A stretch of 64,000 bases of DNA, from positions 232,020 through 296,019 of the forward strand of contig NZ_KB907929.1 in assembly GCF_000382285.1 (NCBI RefSeq), written 5' to 3'. The notes under the pieces are model-generated. The model worked only from the letters and a program-made list of their open reading frames with translations. It ran no database searches and had not been told where the DNA came from. Below are positions 17,266-25,476 of this stretch, piece by piece (the stretch's first letter is position 1; each line of letters begins with the position of its first letter). This DNA is from Solimonas variicoloris DSM 15731 (GTDB lineage: Bacteria; Pseudomonadota; Gammaproteobacteria; Nevskiales; Nevskiaceae). Position numbers and translations under genes: made by a program.

Positions 17266-18189
17266 ATGCGCATCCCCGTGCCACTGAATGCCCTGCGCGC
17301 CTTCGAAGCCGCCGCCCGCCATCTGTCGATCAAGGACGCGGCCCTGGAACTGGCGGTCACGCCCTCGGCGGTCAGCCACCAGTTGCGCACGCTGGAAGAC
17401 CTGCTGGGCGTCGAGTTGCTGCGGCGTGTCGGTGCCACCGTGGAGCTGACCGACGCCGGCCGCCGCCTGGCCCCGACGCTGAACGCGGGCTTCTGCCACA
17501 TCGCCGCCTCGGTCCAGGCGCTGCGGGACGAACGGCTGGACGGTCCGCTGCGGCTGCATACGCTGCCGGCGATCGCCATCAACTGGCTGGCGCCGCGGCT
17601 GGCCGCCTATCCGTTCGGGACCGCCGAATCCGCGCTCGACATCACCACCGTCCAAGGCCATGCCGATCTTGCGGCGGGCACCGCCGACGTGGGCCTGTGG
17701 TTCGGCGAGCCGCCGTGGCCCGGGCTGCTTTCGGAGATGTTGTTTGCCGGCACCCTGGGCGTCTATGCCAGGGCCGGCTCGCTGGCCGCCACCCCCGAGG
17801 GACGATTGGCGCAACTGGCGCAGGCGCACCTGTTCGTTTCCCGCTATGGCCTGCACTGGGAGCAATGGCTGCAGACGCTGCCGGCCGGTCCGCAACACCC
17901 CGCCCTGATGACCCAGGTCGATTCCTGCGGCCTCGCGCTGCAGGCGGCCAGCGAAGGAACGGGGCTGTGCCTGGTGGTGGCGCAACTCGCCGAGCGCTCG
18001 GTGCGGGCAGGCTTGCTGGAGCCCTTGTTCGACCATGAGGTTCCGGCCGGTGGGGACTTCCACCTCGTGTATCCACCCGCCCTGGGCGAGGACCGGCGCC
18101 TCGACGCCTTGCGCGCCTGGCTGCGCGAACACTGTCCGCCGGAGAACGGTGGCCGGGACTCAGGCGACAGGGGCCCAGCCGCACCATGA
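17266..18189 (+). CDS. LysR-family regulator, GcvA-like (copy 2)
   Basis: A 307-aa paralog of the gene at 15310. The first 45 or so residues are almost the same (one Met/Leu change near residue 46), and a 71-bp tract of DNA is identical between the copies (15370-15440 and 17326-17396). The effector domain has diverged strongly, so the two probably sense different ligands. It ends with an ATGA overlap into the 2H phosphoesterase gene. Confidence 0.9.
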   Translation: MRIPVPLNALRAFEAAARHLSIKDAALELAVTPSAVSHQLRTLEDLLGVELLRRVGATVELTDAGRRLAPTLNAGFCHIAASVQALRDERLDGPLRLHTLPAIAINWLAPRLAAYPFGTAESALDITTVQGHADLAAGTADVGLWFGEPPWPGLLSEMLFAGTLGVYARAGSLAATPEGRLAQLAQAHLFVSRYGLHWEQWLQTLPAGPQHPALMTQVDSCGLALQAASEGTGLCLVVAQLAERSVRAGLLEPLFDHEVPAGGDFHLVYPPALGEDRRLDALRAWLREHCPPENGGRDSGDRGPAAP

Positions 18190-18716
18190 GAGTGCTTTAC
18201 ACGCTTGCTTACCCCGTGCTCTCGGAGCATGACGGCCATTGGATCGAGGCCTTTCGCCATGAATACGATCCGCAGTTTGCCGTCGTCGACGCACACTTCA
18301 CGATGGCGTTTGGTTGTACCGACGTGAGCCAGGACGTGTACATGTCGCATGTCGAGGCCGCGAGCGATCTGGCCCATCGAATTCGCTTCACCTGTCGATA
18401 TGCGATGCTCGGCGCCGATCACCGGTCTGACAGTGCCTGCGTGTTCCTGGTTCCGGACGAAGGCTATAGCGATCTGTCGCGGCTTCATGACCATCTGTAC
18501 AGGGGCGTGCTGGCAGAACACCTGCGTCTTGACGTTCCATTCATCCCGCAAATCACCATTGGCGCCTGTAGCGACCGCAGGCTTGCCAAGCGCTTGTGTG
18601 ATGACCTGAACGCTCACGGCATGGAAGTCGGGGGACTCATCGATACGCTGACCGTTGCCACCGTCGATGACGGAAAAGTGAGAGAACTCGGGGCTTTTGA
18701 CTTGGCGGCGGGCTAG
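18186..18716 (+). CDS. 2H phosphoesterase-like protein (LigT/2'-5' RNA ligase fold)
   Basis: A 176-aa protein. The first HxT motif is intact (His37, Thr39 in DAHFTMAFG). The second, expected as PHxT, reads PQITIG: Gln122 replaces the catalytic histidine while Thr124 is kept. The family cleaves 2',3'-cyclic or 2'-5' phosphodiesters in RNA or nucleotides. With one histidine missing it may bind rather than cleave. It is coupled by ATGA to the upstream LysR gene. Confidence 0.65.
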   Translation: MRVLYTLAYPVLSEHDGHWIEAFRHEYDPQFAVVDAHFTMAFGCTDVSQDVYMSHVEAASDLAHRIRFTCRYAMLGADHRSDSACVFLVPDEGYSDLSRLHDHLYRGVLAEHLRLDVPFIPQITIGACSDRRLAKRLCDDLNAHGMEVGGLIDTLTVATVDDGKVRELGAFDLAAG

Positions 18717-18782
18717 CCGATGTGGATGAATCATGATCGAACCGACCCGAAACCCCAGCAACGGGGGCCGGCACACGCCGCC

Positions 18783-19286
18783 ATGAAAGCCACACACTCG
18801 CGCGATCAGCACACCCTGCCGGATGACGGTGTGACGCTTCGACGGCTCGTTGCCCATGACGCCGTTGCACTTGCCTCCCTGCTGGCCGCCTATGGCGACG
18901 AAATGCGCCACGGGCAAGGCGCCGGGGCGAATGCACTGGCCCGTGCCAATGCCTTGATCGCCGATCCGATCGTGGAAGTGCTGGGTGGCTTTCTCGGCGA
19001 CGAACTCGTCGCCTTCGCAGTGTTCTTCGATCTGCCCGAGGCGATCTCCGGAGGGCGGTCGGGCCAGCTCGACGACCTGTACGTCCTGCCCGCCGCGCGC
19101 GGAAAACGACTCGCTCAGCGGCTCATCGCGGCCATCGCCGATACCGGTCGATCACGCGCCTGGATCCATCTGCGCTGGCTGGTCCCCGAGGACAACCCCG
19201 ATGCCATCCGGGCCTACGCGCGCTTCGCCGAACCCGCCGGCTGGAAGAGCTACGTGCTTTGGCTGGCCGGTAGCGAGCGGTGGTGA
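18783..19286 (+). CDS. GNAT-family N-acetyltransferase
   Basis: A 167-aa acetyltransferase. LDDLYVLPAARGKRLAQRLI is the acetyl-CoA-binding motif A (R/QxxGxG/A region), followed by NPDAIRAYARFA, the usual motif B. An earlier ATG at 18720 would add 21 residues; neither start has a strong ribosome site. The shorter is preferred because the domain begins at VTLRRL soon after. Substrate unknown. It lies 5 bases from the next gene. Confidence 0.85.
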   Translation: MKATHSRDQHTLPDDGVTLRRLVAHDAVALASLLAAYGDEMRHGQGAGANALARANALIADPIVEVLGGFLGDELVAFAVFFDLPEAISGGRSGQLDDLYVLPAARGKRLAQRLIAAIADTGRSRAWIHLRWLVPEDNPDAIRAYARFAEPAGWKSYVLWLAGSERW

Positions 19287-19290
19287 AGCC

Positions 19291-19860
19291 ATGAACAACC
19301 TGCAGCAGGTCGATTGGTCGCGTCTTCCGCAGCCGGAGGATGATGGCGGCGCCCGCCACCTCGCGGGCATGCGCCTGCCCACGCTTGAACTGGCATCGAC
19401 GGATGGTGGCCGTGTCGACCCTTCGCGCCTGCGCGGACGCACGGTGCTTTATCTCTTCCCGATGACGGGCCGGCCGGATATCGCACTGCCTCCAGGCTGG
19501 GACGAGATTCCAGGAGCACGGGGCTGCACCCCGCAATCCTGTGCCTTCAGGGATCATTTCGCCGAACTGAAGTCCTTGGGCGTCGCCCAATTGTTCGGCG
19601 TGTCGACGCAGGACACCGCGTACCAATGCGAGGCGGTGGCGCGCCTCCACCTGCCTTTCCCGTTGCTGTCCGACAACCGCCTTTCATTCGCAACCGCGCT
19701 CGGTCTGCCGGTCTTCGAGGTGCAAGGCCTGGCACTGCTCAAGCGACTGACCCTGATTGCGCGCGATGGCGTGATCGAGCATGTGTTCTATCCTGTGTTC
19801 CCGCCGGACCGGAATGCCGACGATGTCGTCGCATGGTTGAGGCAACGGCCAGCCACTTGA
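19291..19860 (+). CDS. Peroxiredoxin-like (AhpC/TSA, redoxin) protein
   Basis: A 189-aa thioredoxin-fold protein. Cys79 and Cys84 in GARGCTPQSCAFRDH are the peroxidatic and resolving pair of the PrxQ/BCP arrangement (C-x4-C). LYLFPMTGRP and FGVSTQD are other redoxin segments. It should reduce peroxides in the cytosol with thioredoxin. It sits directly behind the GNAT gene and is the last plus-strand gene before a convergent transporter operon. Confidence 0.85.
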   Translation: MNNLQQVDWSRLPQPEDDGGARHLAGMRLPTLELASTDGGRVDPSRLRGRTVLYLFPMTGRPDIALPPGWDEIPGARGCTPQSCAFRDHFAELKSLGVAQLFGVSTQDTAYQCEAVARLHLPFPLLSDNRLSFATALGLPVFEVQGLALLKRLTLIARDGVIEHVFYPVFPPDRNADDVVAWLRQRPAT

Positions 19861-19922
19861 CCTTGGCCAGTCAGCGACACGATCAGCGCTCATGGTCGTG
19901 CGAAGTTCTCGTCAGGTCCCGC

Positions 19923-20060
19923 TCACCCGCAGAAGGACCACTGCTCCAACCACACCCACAGCAGTTCCATCGACAGCCAGGCGCGGAACACCAGCACGCC
20001 CGCAGCCAGCAGCACAGCCAGCGGTGCCCAACGTTTCAACCATTCGCGGCCTTGCCTCAT
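19923..20060 (-). CDS. Small single-helix membrane protein, MFS partner
   Basis: A 45-aa protein. A basic N terminus (MRQGREWLKRWAP) precedes one membrane helix (LAVLLAAGVLVFRAWLSM). Its ATG overlaps the MFS stop as ATGA, so it must be made with the transporter. Small proteins encoded in this position are known as MFS small subunits in a few transporter groups. It is the last gene of a seven-gene operon. Confidence 0.6.
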   Translation of the reverse strand: MRQGREWLKRWAPLAVLLAAGVLVFRAWLSMELLWVWLEQWSFCG

Positions 20061-21301
20061 GAAGTCGCCAACCGTGGATCGGCGCGAACGATGGTCCTGT
20101 CGTCGATCGGCCAGTGCAGAACCGTCGCCAGCAGGCCCAGCGCAATCGCCAGCAGCCAGATGCTCAGGTACGACCCAGTAGCCTCGAACATGCGGCCACC
20201 AAGCCAGACACCGAAGAATGATCCCAACTGGTGGCCGAAGAAGACGAAACCGAACAATGTGGTGATGTAGCGCACGCCGAAGATCTGAGACACCAGGCCA
20301 TTGGTCAGCGGAACCGTCCCGAGCCAGAGGAACCCCATCACTGCAGCGAACAGGTAAACGCCCCATGTGCTGAGCGGCAGCAGGACGAACAGGGCCATCG
20401 CCACCGTGCGCGCCAGGTACAGGCCTGCAAGCAGGTACTTCCTGCGCAGCGTGCCACCCCAAAGCCCCAGCAGGTAGGTGCCGGCCACATTGGTCAGCGC
20501 AATGATCGCCAGCGCGGCGACGGCATCGGTGGCGGCCAGGCCCCGGTCCAGCAGGTAGGCTGGGAGGTGCGTGGCGATGAAGGCGAGTTGGAAGCCACAG
20601 GCCAGGAAGCCCAGGTTCAGCAGCCAGAAGCCGCGGTGGCGGAAGGCTTCACCGATCGCCGCCTTCATCGACAGCTCCGTGCCGACCACCGCGTTCGAGA
20701 TGCTTGCGTCGCGCATCGGGAACGCCAGCGGCAGCAGCAACGCCATGACCACTGACAGAATCAGCAGCGCACCCGTCCAGGCCCAACCGCCGATCAAGGC
20801 CTGCGCAACCGGGACCATGGCGAACTGCCCGAGGCCACCGATGGCGCCGGCCAGCCCCAGTGCCCAACTGCGGCGCTCAGCCTGCACGAGGCGGCTGAGC
20901 GCGCCGTAGATCGCACCGAATGCCGTGCCCGACAGCGCGATGCCGACGCACACGCCAGCGCCCAGAACAAAGGCCACGTGGCTGTGCGCCTGAACCATGA
21001 AGAAAAGCCCCAGCGCATAGAACACGAGCCCGCCCGCGATGACCTTGGCCGAACCGTAGCGGTCGGCAATCATCCCGGTGAAGGGTTGGGCGAGACCCCA
21101 GGTCAGGTTCTGCACCGCCATCGCGAAACCGAACATTTCGCGCGACCAACCGCGATCCATCGTCACCGGCAGCAGAAACAAGCCTTGCACGTGCCGCACA
21201 CCGAGGGCCAAACCCATGATCAGTCCGCCGGCCAGGATCGGAATCCAGAGCGATCGGCGCTCGTTTGCCGATGCTGTCGAGGGGGCGAGGTTCGTGTTCA
21301 T
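20057..21301 (-). CDS. MFS transporter (OFA-like)
   Basis: A 414-aa transporter with 12 predicted helices. The segment ALGVRHVQGLFLLPVTMDRG after the first helix, then QPFTGMIADRYG, resembles the oxalate/formate or monocarboxylate branch of MFS. It is coupled by ATGA to the upstream hydrolase and to the downstream 45-aa protein. Likely substrate class: a small organic acid, perhaps the substrate or product of the operon's enzymes. Confidence 0.85.
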   Translation of the reverse strand: MNTNLAPSTASANERRSLWIPILAGGLIMGLALGVRHVQGLFLLPVTMDRGWSREMFGFAMAVQNLTWGLAQPFTGMIADRYGSAKVIAGGLVFYALGLFFMVQAHSHVAFVLGAGVCVGIALSGTAFGAIYGALSRLVQAERRSWALGLAGAIGGLGQFAMVPVAQALIGGWAWTGALLILSVVMALLLPLAFPMRDASISNAVVGTELSMKAAIGEAFRHRGFWLLNLGFLACGFQLAFIATHLPAYLLDRGLAATDAVAALAIIALTNVAGTYLLGLWGGTLRRKYLLAGLYLARTVAMALFVLLPLSTWGVYLFAAVMGFLWLGTVPLTNGLVSQIFGVRYITTLFGFVFFGHQLGSFFGVWLGGRMFEATGSYLSIWLLAIALGLLATVLHWPIDDRTIVRADPRLATS

Positions 21302-22260
21302 GTCGTGGCTCCCGCTGCTTGCGGATCGTCCGCAGGTCGATGCTTCAGTACGCCGAGGGGGCGGGTTGGTGGCTCGCCGGTACGCAACCAGTCCAGCGCC
21401 AGGGGCCACAGCGCCTCGCGGAAGCGCTCGTGGAAGAAGGCGAAATGGCCGATTTCGGCCTGCTCGATGGCCGCGGGAGCCAAGCGCAGGTGATGACGCT
21501 CGCTGCCGGTGTAGTAATCCAGCAGGCGGTCCAGCGCCGGGACCGTGCCGAACGGATCGTCCTCGATGCCCAGTGCCAGGATCGGTGCGCGCACCTGGCC
21601 GAAGCGCCGTGCCAGCATTTCGGCTTCGGGCTCGCCTTCCAGTGTCTCCCGACCTCGGCGCACCGTGCCCTCGAAGCGGGGACCCATGCGTGCCCAGTCC
21701 AGTGCCACGCCCTTGGGCGTGTCCTCCATCCATCCCAGGCGCTTGGCTGGCACGTAGCCAAGCACCCGCGCCAGCAGCGGCATGGCCACGTGCCAGCGCA
21801 GGAACATGGCGCGACGCACGGCGGGCGCATAGTCGCGCCAGTAGGCGTACTGCGCCCCCATGGTGAAGATGCGCCGCACGCGGTGTGCGGACGCGGCCAG
21901 CCCGATCACGAAGCCCCCGGCGGAGTGGCCGACCACGTCGATCGGCTGGCCGGGGAATCGCCAGGCGAGGTACTGCAGCACACCCTCGAAATCGTGCTGC
22001 CCCCAGTCGATCCAGTCGGCCTGCAGCCGACGCAGCCCACGGTGTCGCGATTCGCCGATGCCGCGGTAGTCGTAGGTCACCACGTCCCATCCGTGGCTGT
22101 GGAGCCAGTCGGCAAAGCGCGCGTAGTACCGGCAGCGCACCGAGGTGGCCGCGTTGATGACCGCCACCGGATGCGGGCGTCGTGGATCACAGGAACGGCG
22201 CCAGGCGAATCCACCCAGGGCATAGCCGTCGGCGGCGCGAATATCGATGGGCTCAGCCAT
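21298..22260 (-). CDS. Alpha/beta hydrolase
   Basis: A 320-aa hydrolase. Nucleophile motif VVGHSAGGFV near residue 112; Asp in GIEDDPFGT; His in AEIGHFAFFH. The YDYRGIGESRH segment is typical of esterase/peptidase-like family members. It overlaps the DUF1330 gene upstream by 8 bases and the MFS gene by ATGA. Substrate unknown. Confidence 0.85.
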   Translation of the reverse strand: MAEPIDIRAADGYALGGFAWRRSCDPRRPHPVAVINAATSVRCRYYARFADWLHSHGWDVVTYDYRGIGESRHRGLRRLQADWIDWGQHDFEGVLQYLAWRFPGQPIDVVGHSAGGFVIGLAASAHRVRRIFTMGAQYAYWRDYAPAVRRAMFLRWHVAMPLLARVLGYVPAKRLGWMEDTPKGVALDWARMGPRFEGTVRRGRETLEGEPEAEMLARRFGQVRAPILALGIEDDPFGTVPALDRLLDYYTGSERHHLRLAPAAIEQAEIGHFAFFHERFREALWPLALDWLRTGEPPTRPLGVLKHRPADDPQAAGATT

Positions 22261-22552
22261 TCACAGCAAGACCCTGGACCAGCAGCACCACGGCCTGTGC
22301 GCCGGCCTTGCGATCCTGGGCAATGCGTTGGTACTCGGCCGATTCCGCCCAGTCGTGGAAGGCGGCTTCGTCGGGAAAGGACATGAGCACGAGCTTCTGG
22401 TGCGGCCAGGTGCCTTCGATGGTGCGAGGCTGCTCGTCCGCGGCCAGCAGACGTCCCCGGTGGTGGCGGAACACCTCCATGAAGCGCGCCTGGTAGCGGT
22501 CGTAGGCGGTCCGGTCGTGGATGGTGAGTTGGGCAATGGCGAAAACGGTCAT
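22253..22552 (-). CDS. DUF1330 (dimeric barrel) protein
   Basis: A 99-aa protein starting MTVFAIAQLTIHDRTAYDRY, the usual opening of DUF1330, a ferredoxin-like dimeric alpha/beta barrel. The VLMSFPDEAAFHDWAES segment is the second conserved part. Function is uncharacterised in the family. It is coupled to the upstream cupin gene by ATGA. Confidence 0.85.
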   Translation of the reverse strand: MTVFAIAQLTIHDRTAYDRYQARFMEVFRHHRGRLLAADEQPRTIEGTWPHQKLVLMSFPDEAAFHDWAESAEYQRIAQDRKAGAQAVVLLVQGLAVNG

Positions 22553-22950
22553 GATGCAGGCTCCGAGTCGCGATGGCGATCCGGTTCGGCGGCCGAGGTC
22601 GATTCGATGCGGTCGCCCTGCGTGCTGGGGCTGGAGAACACCAGAAAATTCACGTCCTCGTCGCCACCATTGGCGGCGATGTGGCGAGTGCCGGCCGGGA
22701 CATGCACGCCTTGACGGGCTGCCAGCAGCACGTCCTGGTCGGGCGTGCTCAGGCGCAGGTGGCCACTGAGCACGTAGAAGAACTGGTGCGCCCTGGCGTG
22801 CCAGTGGGGTGCTTCGGCGCCGCCTGCGGGCATCCATTCCTGCCGCACCTGCATGTGTTGCAGCTCCAGCAGTCGCCAGCCCAGGCAGACCTCACCCCAG
22901 TCATAGCGGTTGCCGTCGTCGGTCCGGACGGCGCGCAGCAGTGCCGTCAT
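22549..22950 (-). CDS. Cupin-domain protein
   Basis: A 133-aa small beta-barrel. The metal-binding region HWHARAHQFFYVLSGHLRL is the cupin motif 1; VPAGTRHIAANGG supplies the motif 2 histidine. Such stand-alone cupins are dioxygenases, isomerases or binding proteins. ATGA overlaps on both sides place it firmly in the operon. The start MTALLRAV was chosen over an upstream Arg-rich extension. Confidence 0.85.
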   Translation of the reverse strand: MTALLRAVRTDDGNRYDWGEVCLGWRLLELQHMQVRQEWMPAGGAEAPHWHARAHQFFYVLSGHLRLSTPDQDVLLAARQGVHVPAGTRHIAANGGDEDVNFLVFSSPSTQGDRIESTSAAEPDRHRDSEPAS

Positions 22951-23339
22951 GGCGTGTCCTCCTCGGCGGGGACGCCGTGCAGAGCCTCGCCATGGACCTG
23001 CCGCCCGTTCTCGAAGCGCATGATCTCGCACATGCGCGTGCGCTTGCCGCAGGCCTGCGCCACGTAATGGACGACGACGGTCTGCGCCTCGACATCGCAG
23101 ATGGCCGAGATGAGTTCGAACCGCAGGTCAGGCCTGTCGGCGAGCGCGGCCAGCCAGTAGCGGCGCAGCGCGTCCTTGCCCTGTACCCGCGTGCCACCGG
23201 TATAGGGCTGCGCCAGCGCGCTCACGAACAGTGCGTCGTCGGCATAGGCCGCCAGCACCGCCGGCACGTCGCGCCGGTTCCAGTCATCGATCCAGGCCAG
23301 CGCATGGGCCCGGAGTTGATCATGAGAGAGTGTCGTCAT
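22947..23339 (-). CDS. SnoaL-like/nuclear transport factor 2 protein
   Basis: A 130-aa cone-fold protein. HALAWIDDWNRRDVPAVLA and the following YADDALFVSA are the typical SnoaL/NTF2 start. RMCEIMRFENGRQVHGE is the conserved C-terminal strand. Members include ketosteroid isomerase-like enzymes and binding domains. It is coupled by ATGA to the downstream cupin gene and begins 4 bases after the LysE gene's stop. Confidence 0.82.
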   Translation of the reverse strand: MTTLSHDQLRAHALAWIDDWNRRDVPAVLAAYADDALFVSALAQPYTGGTRVQGKDALRRYWLAALADRPDLRFELISAICDVEAQTVVVHYVAQACGKRTRMCEIMRFENGRQVHGEALHGVPAEEDTP

Positions 23340-23343
23340 GGCA

Positions 23344-23937
23344 TCACATCCAGAAGAGAAGAACGGTCAGGGCGGCCAGGGTCGCCATCGCACGATTGAC
23401 CACGCGAGCGACGGCGCGGTCGCGCAGCCAGGGCCGCAGGCCGGCGCCGAAGGCGGCCCAGACCAGCATGCAGGGCAGTCCGATGGCGGCGAACACCAGG
23501 CTGACCACCAGCAGGCGCAGTGCGTAGCCTTCGCCCGGCGGCAGGAAGGTGGACACCACCGTCACCGAGATCAGCCAGGCCTTCGGATTGACGAACTGGA
23601 AGGCCAACGCCTGCATGAAGCCGATGGGCCGGCCGGCTTCGGTCTCCTCCAGTTCGGCCGCGCGCCACAGGCGCGCGGCCAGCCAGAGCAGGTAGAGGCT
23701 GCCCACGACCTTCAATGCGACCTGCAGGCGAGGTTCGAGGGCAAACACCGCACCGAGGCCGGCGCCGGTGATCCCGAGCTGCACCATCACGCCCGCGGGG
23801 ATGCCCAGCAGGTGCGGCCAGGTTCGGCCCAGGCCGAAGAGCAGGCCCGAGGACATCAGCATCACGTTGTTGGGACCGGGCGTGATCGACATGACGAAGG
23901 CGTAGACGATCAGCGCCACGAGGGCGGTATGTTCCAT
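23344..23937 (-). CDS. LysE-family exporter
   Basis: A 197-aa membrane protein, first gene of the seven-gene minus-strand operon. SITPGPNNVMLMSSGLLFG and the second motif FVNPKAWLISVTVV fit LysE/RhtB. The start MEHTALVALIVYAF was chosen at the first helix. It diverges from the enoyl-CoA hydratase gene across 231 bases. Confidence 0.88.
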   Translation of the reverse strand: MEHTALVALIVYAFVMSITPGPNNVMLMSSGLLFGLGRTWPHLLGIPAGVMVQLGITGAGLGAVFALEPRLQVALKVVGSLYLLWLAARLWRAAELEETEAGRPIGFMQALAFQFVNPKAWLISVTVVSTFLPPGEGYALRLLVVSLVFAAIGLPCMLVWAAFGAGLRPWLRDRAVARVVNRAMATLAALTVLLFWM

Positions 23938-24168
23938 GGGAGTTCGCTGGGACGGGGAGTACCGGGGCGTTGAGGGAAAGACGAGGCCCGTCCGCGAATT
24001 GATTCTGGGCCGGGCATGGCGTCGGCTCCAGCGAGAAATTTTCAGTCCCACCTGAGATATTCGCGCTTGGCCGCAAGCGTCATCGCGCAGCAGACTTCGC
24101 AGGTACTGCCCGGCGCTGCCGAATCGATGACGGCCCGGCACTTCGGGCGGTTCCTCGCAGGAGAACCC
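23938..24168. promoter_or_regulatory. Divergent intergenic region of the two catabolic-type operons
   Basis: It must hold the promoters for the leftward LysE-to-MFS operon and the rightward hydratase-to-membrane-protein operon. Around 24033-24066 it is less G+C-rich, the likeliest core-promoter zone. No clear operator was found. An upstream open frame into the hydratase exists but looks non-coding. Confidence 0.35.
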
Positions 24169-24948
24169 ATGTCTTCCGATTTCATTCGATGCGCGTCTTA
24201 CCCAGACGGCTATGCCGAGTTGGTCATCGACCGGCCGGCAGCCCGCAACGCCCTGTGCCGCTCACTGACCGATGCGATGGCCGCGCACCTCGACAGGCTG
24301 GCGGCCGACGCCGCCGTGCGGGTGGTCCTGCTGCGCGCCGAAGGCGAACACTTCGCGGCCGGTGCCGATCTCAAGGAAATGCTCGGCATCAGCGCGGAGC
24401 AGGCGCGCGCCACCGACTTCGCCGGTTGCTGCGCGCCGCTGGGCACGTTCCCCAAGCCCGTGGTGGCGCTGGTGCAGGGCTTTGCGCTCGGCGGCGGCTG
24501 CGAGTTGGTCGAGATGTGCGACATCGTGCTGGCGGCCGAGAACGCCGTGTTCGGCCACCCGGAGGTTCGCGTCGGCACCATGCCCGGCGCGGGCGGCACC
24601 CAGCGCCTGCCGCGCCTGCTCGGCTTGGCCAAGGCGCTGGACCTGCTGCTGACCGGGCGCCGCATGGACGCCCGCGAGGCCGAACGCAGCGGGCTGGTCT
24701 CGCGCATCGTGCCCGCCGATCACCTGCTCGAAGAGGGCCGCCGGCTCGCCGCCGACATGGCGTCGCTGTCGGGCGAGGTGCTGGTCCTGATCAAGCAGGC
24801 CGCGCGTGCCAGCGCCAGCCTGCCCATGGACGAAGGACTGCGCCGCGAGCGGGCCGCCTTCCACCACACCCTTTCGCTGCCCGACCGCGAGGAAGGCATG
24901 CGGGCGTTCCTGGAGAAGCGGCCGCCTCGCTTCAACCCCCATTCCTGA
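24169..24948 (+). CDS. Enoyl-CoA hydratase/isomerase family protein
   Basis: A 259-aa crotonase-fold protein. Oxyanion-hole motifs are FAAGADLKEM and GFALGGGCEL. The first catalytic glutamate is in GHPEVRVGTMPGAGGTQRL. The second glutamate of classical hydratases appears to be Asp here (KALDLLLTG). It acts on an acyl-CoA, probably hydrating an enoyl-CoA. The start has GGAGAACCC before it. It is followed after 15 bases by a MaoC hydratase. Confidence 0.9.
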   Translation: MSSDFIRCASYPDGYAELVIDRPAARNALCRSLTDAMAAHLDRLAADAAVRVVLLRAEGEHFAAGADLKEMLGISAEQARATDFAGCCAPLGTFPKPVVALVQGFALGGGCELVEMCDIVLAAENAVFGHPEVRVGTMPGAGGTQRLPRLLGLAKALDLLLTGRRMDAREAERSGLVSRIVPADHLLEEGRRLAADMASLSGEVLVLIKQAARASASLPMDEGLRRERAAFHHTLSLPDREEGMRAFLEKRPPRFNPHS

Positions 24949-24963
24949 CACCGGAGCCTTGCC

Positions 24964-25476
24964 ATGCCACTGTCCGACTTCAAGACACCGAGGGATCAGC
25001 GCTACTTCGAGGACTACGAAAAGGGTCGATCGTTCGAGTACGGCCCCATTGGGGTCGAAGAGCCGGAAGTCATCGCGTTCGCGCGGCAATTCGATCCCCA
25101 GGCCATGCACATCGATCCCGAGGCGGCGGCCCGCGGGCCGTTCCACGGCCTGATCGCCAGTGGCTGGCACACCATCGGCCTGATGATGCGGCTGTTCGTC
25201 GACCACTACCTGACGTCGGTGGCAAGCCTGGCCTCGCCGGGCGTCGATGAAGTGCGCTGGTTCAAGCCGGTGCGCCCGGGTGACCAACTGCACCTGCGGC
25301 TGACCATCGCCGACGCGGCGCCATCGCGCTCCAAACCCGACCGCGGCATGGTGCATACCGTGGTCGAGGGGATCAACCAGCAGGGCGAGGTCGTCGCGAG
25401 CTTCAAGGCCATGAACCTCATCGGCCGCCGCCACCCCGGGGCGTCCCCACAGCGAGAAGGAACCTCCGCACCGTGA
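24964..25476 (+). CDS. MaoC-family (R)-specific hydratase-like protein
   Basis: A 170-aa hotdog-fold protein. The hydratase-2 motif reads IAFARQFDPQAMHIDPEAA, with the Asp and His of the active site. FHGLIASGWHTIGLMMRL follows, as in MaoC dehydratases. The stop overlaps the GTG start of the thioesterase gene. Together with the crotonase it suggests handling of a short or branched enoyl-CoA. Confidence 0.9.
   Translation: MPLSDFKTPRDQRYFEDYEKGRSFEYGPIGVEEPEVIAFARQFDPQAMHIDPEAAARGPFHGLIASGWHTIGLMMRLFVDHYLTSVASLASPGVDEVRWFKPVRPGDQLHLRLTIADAAPSRSKPDRGMVHTVVEGINQQGEVVASFKAMNLIGRRHPGASPQREGTSAP

Noticed and set aside
21302..22090. N-terminal extension of the MFS protein at 20057
   Set aside because: Runs through the hydrolase gene in another frame and is Arg/Ala-rich; the MFS start overlaps the hydrolase stop.
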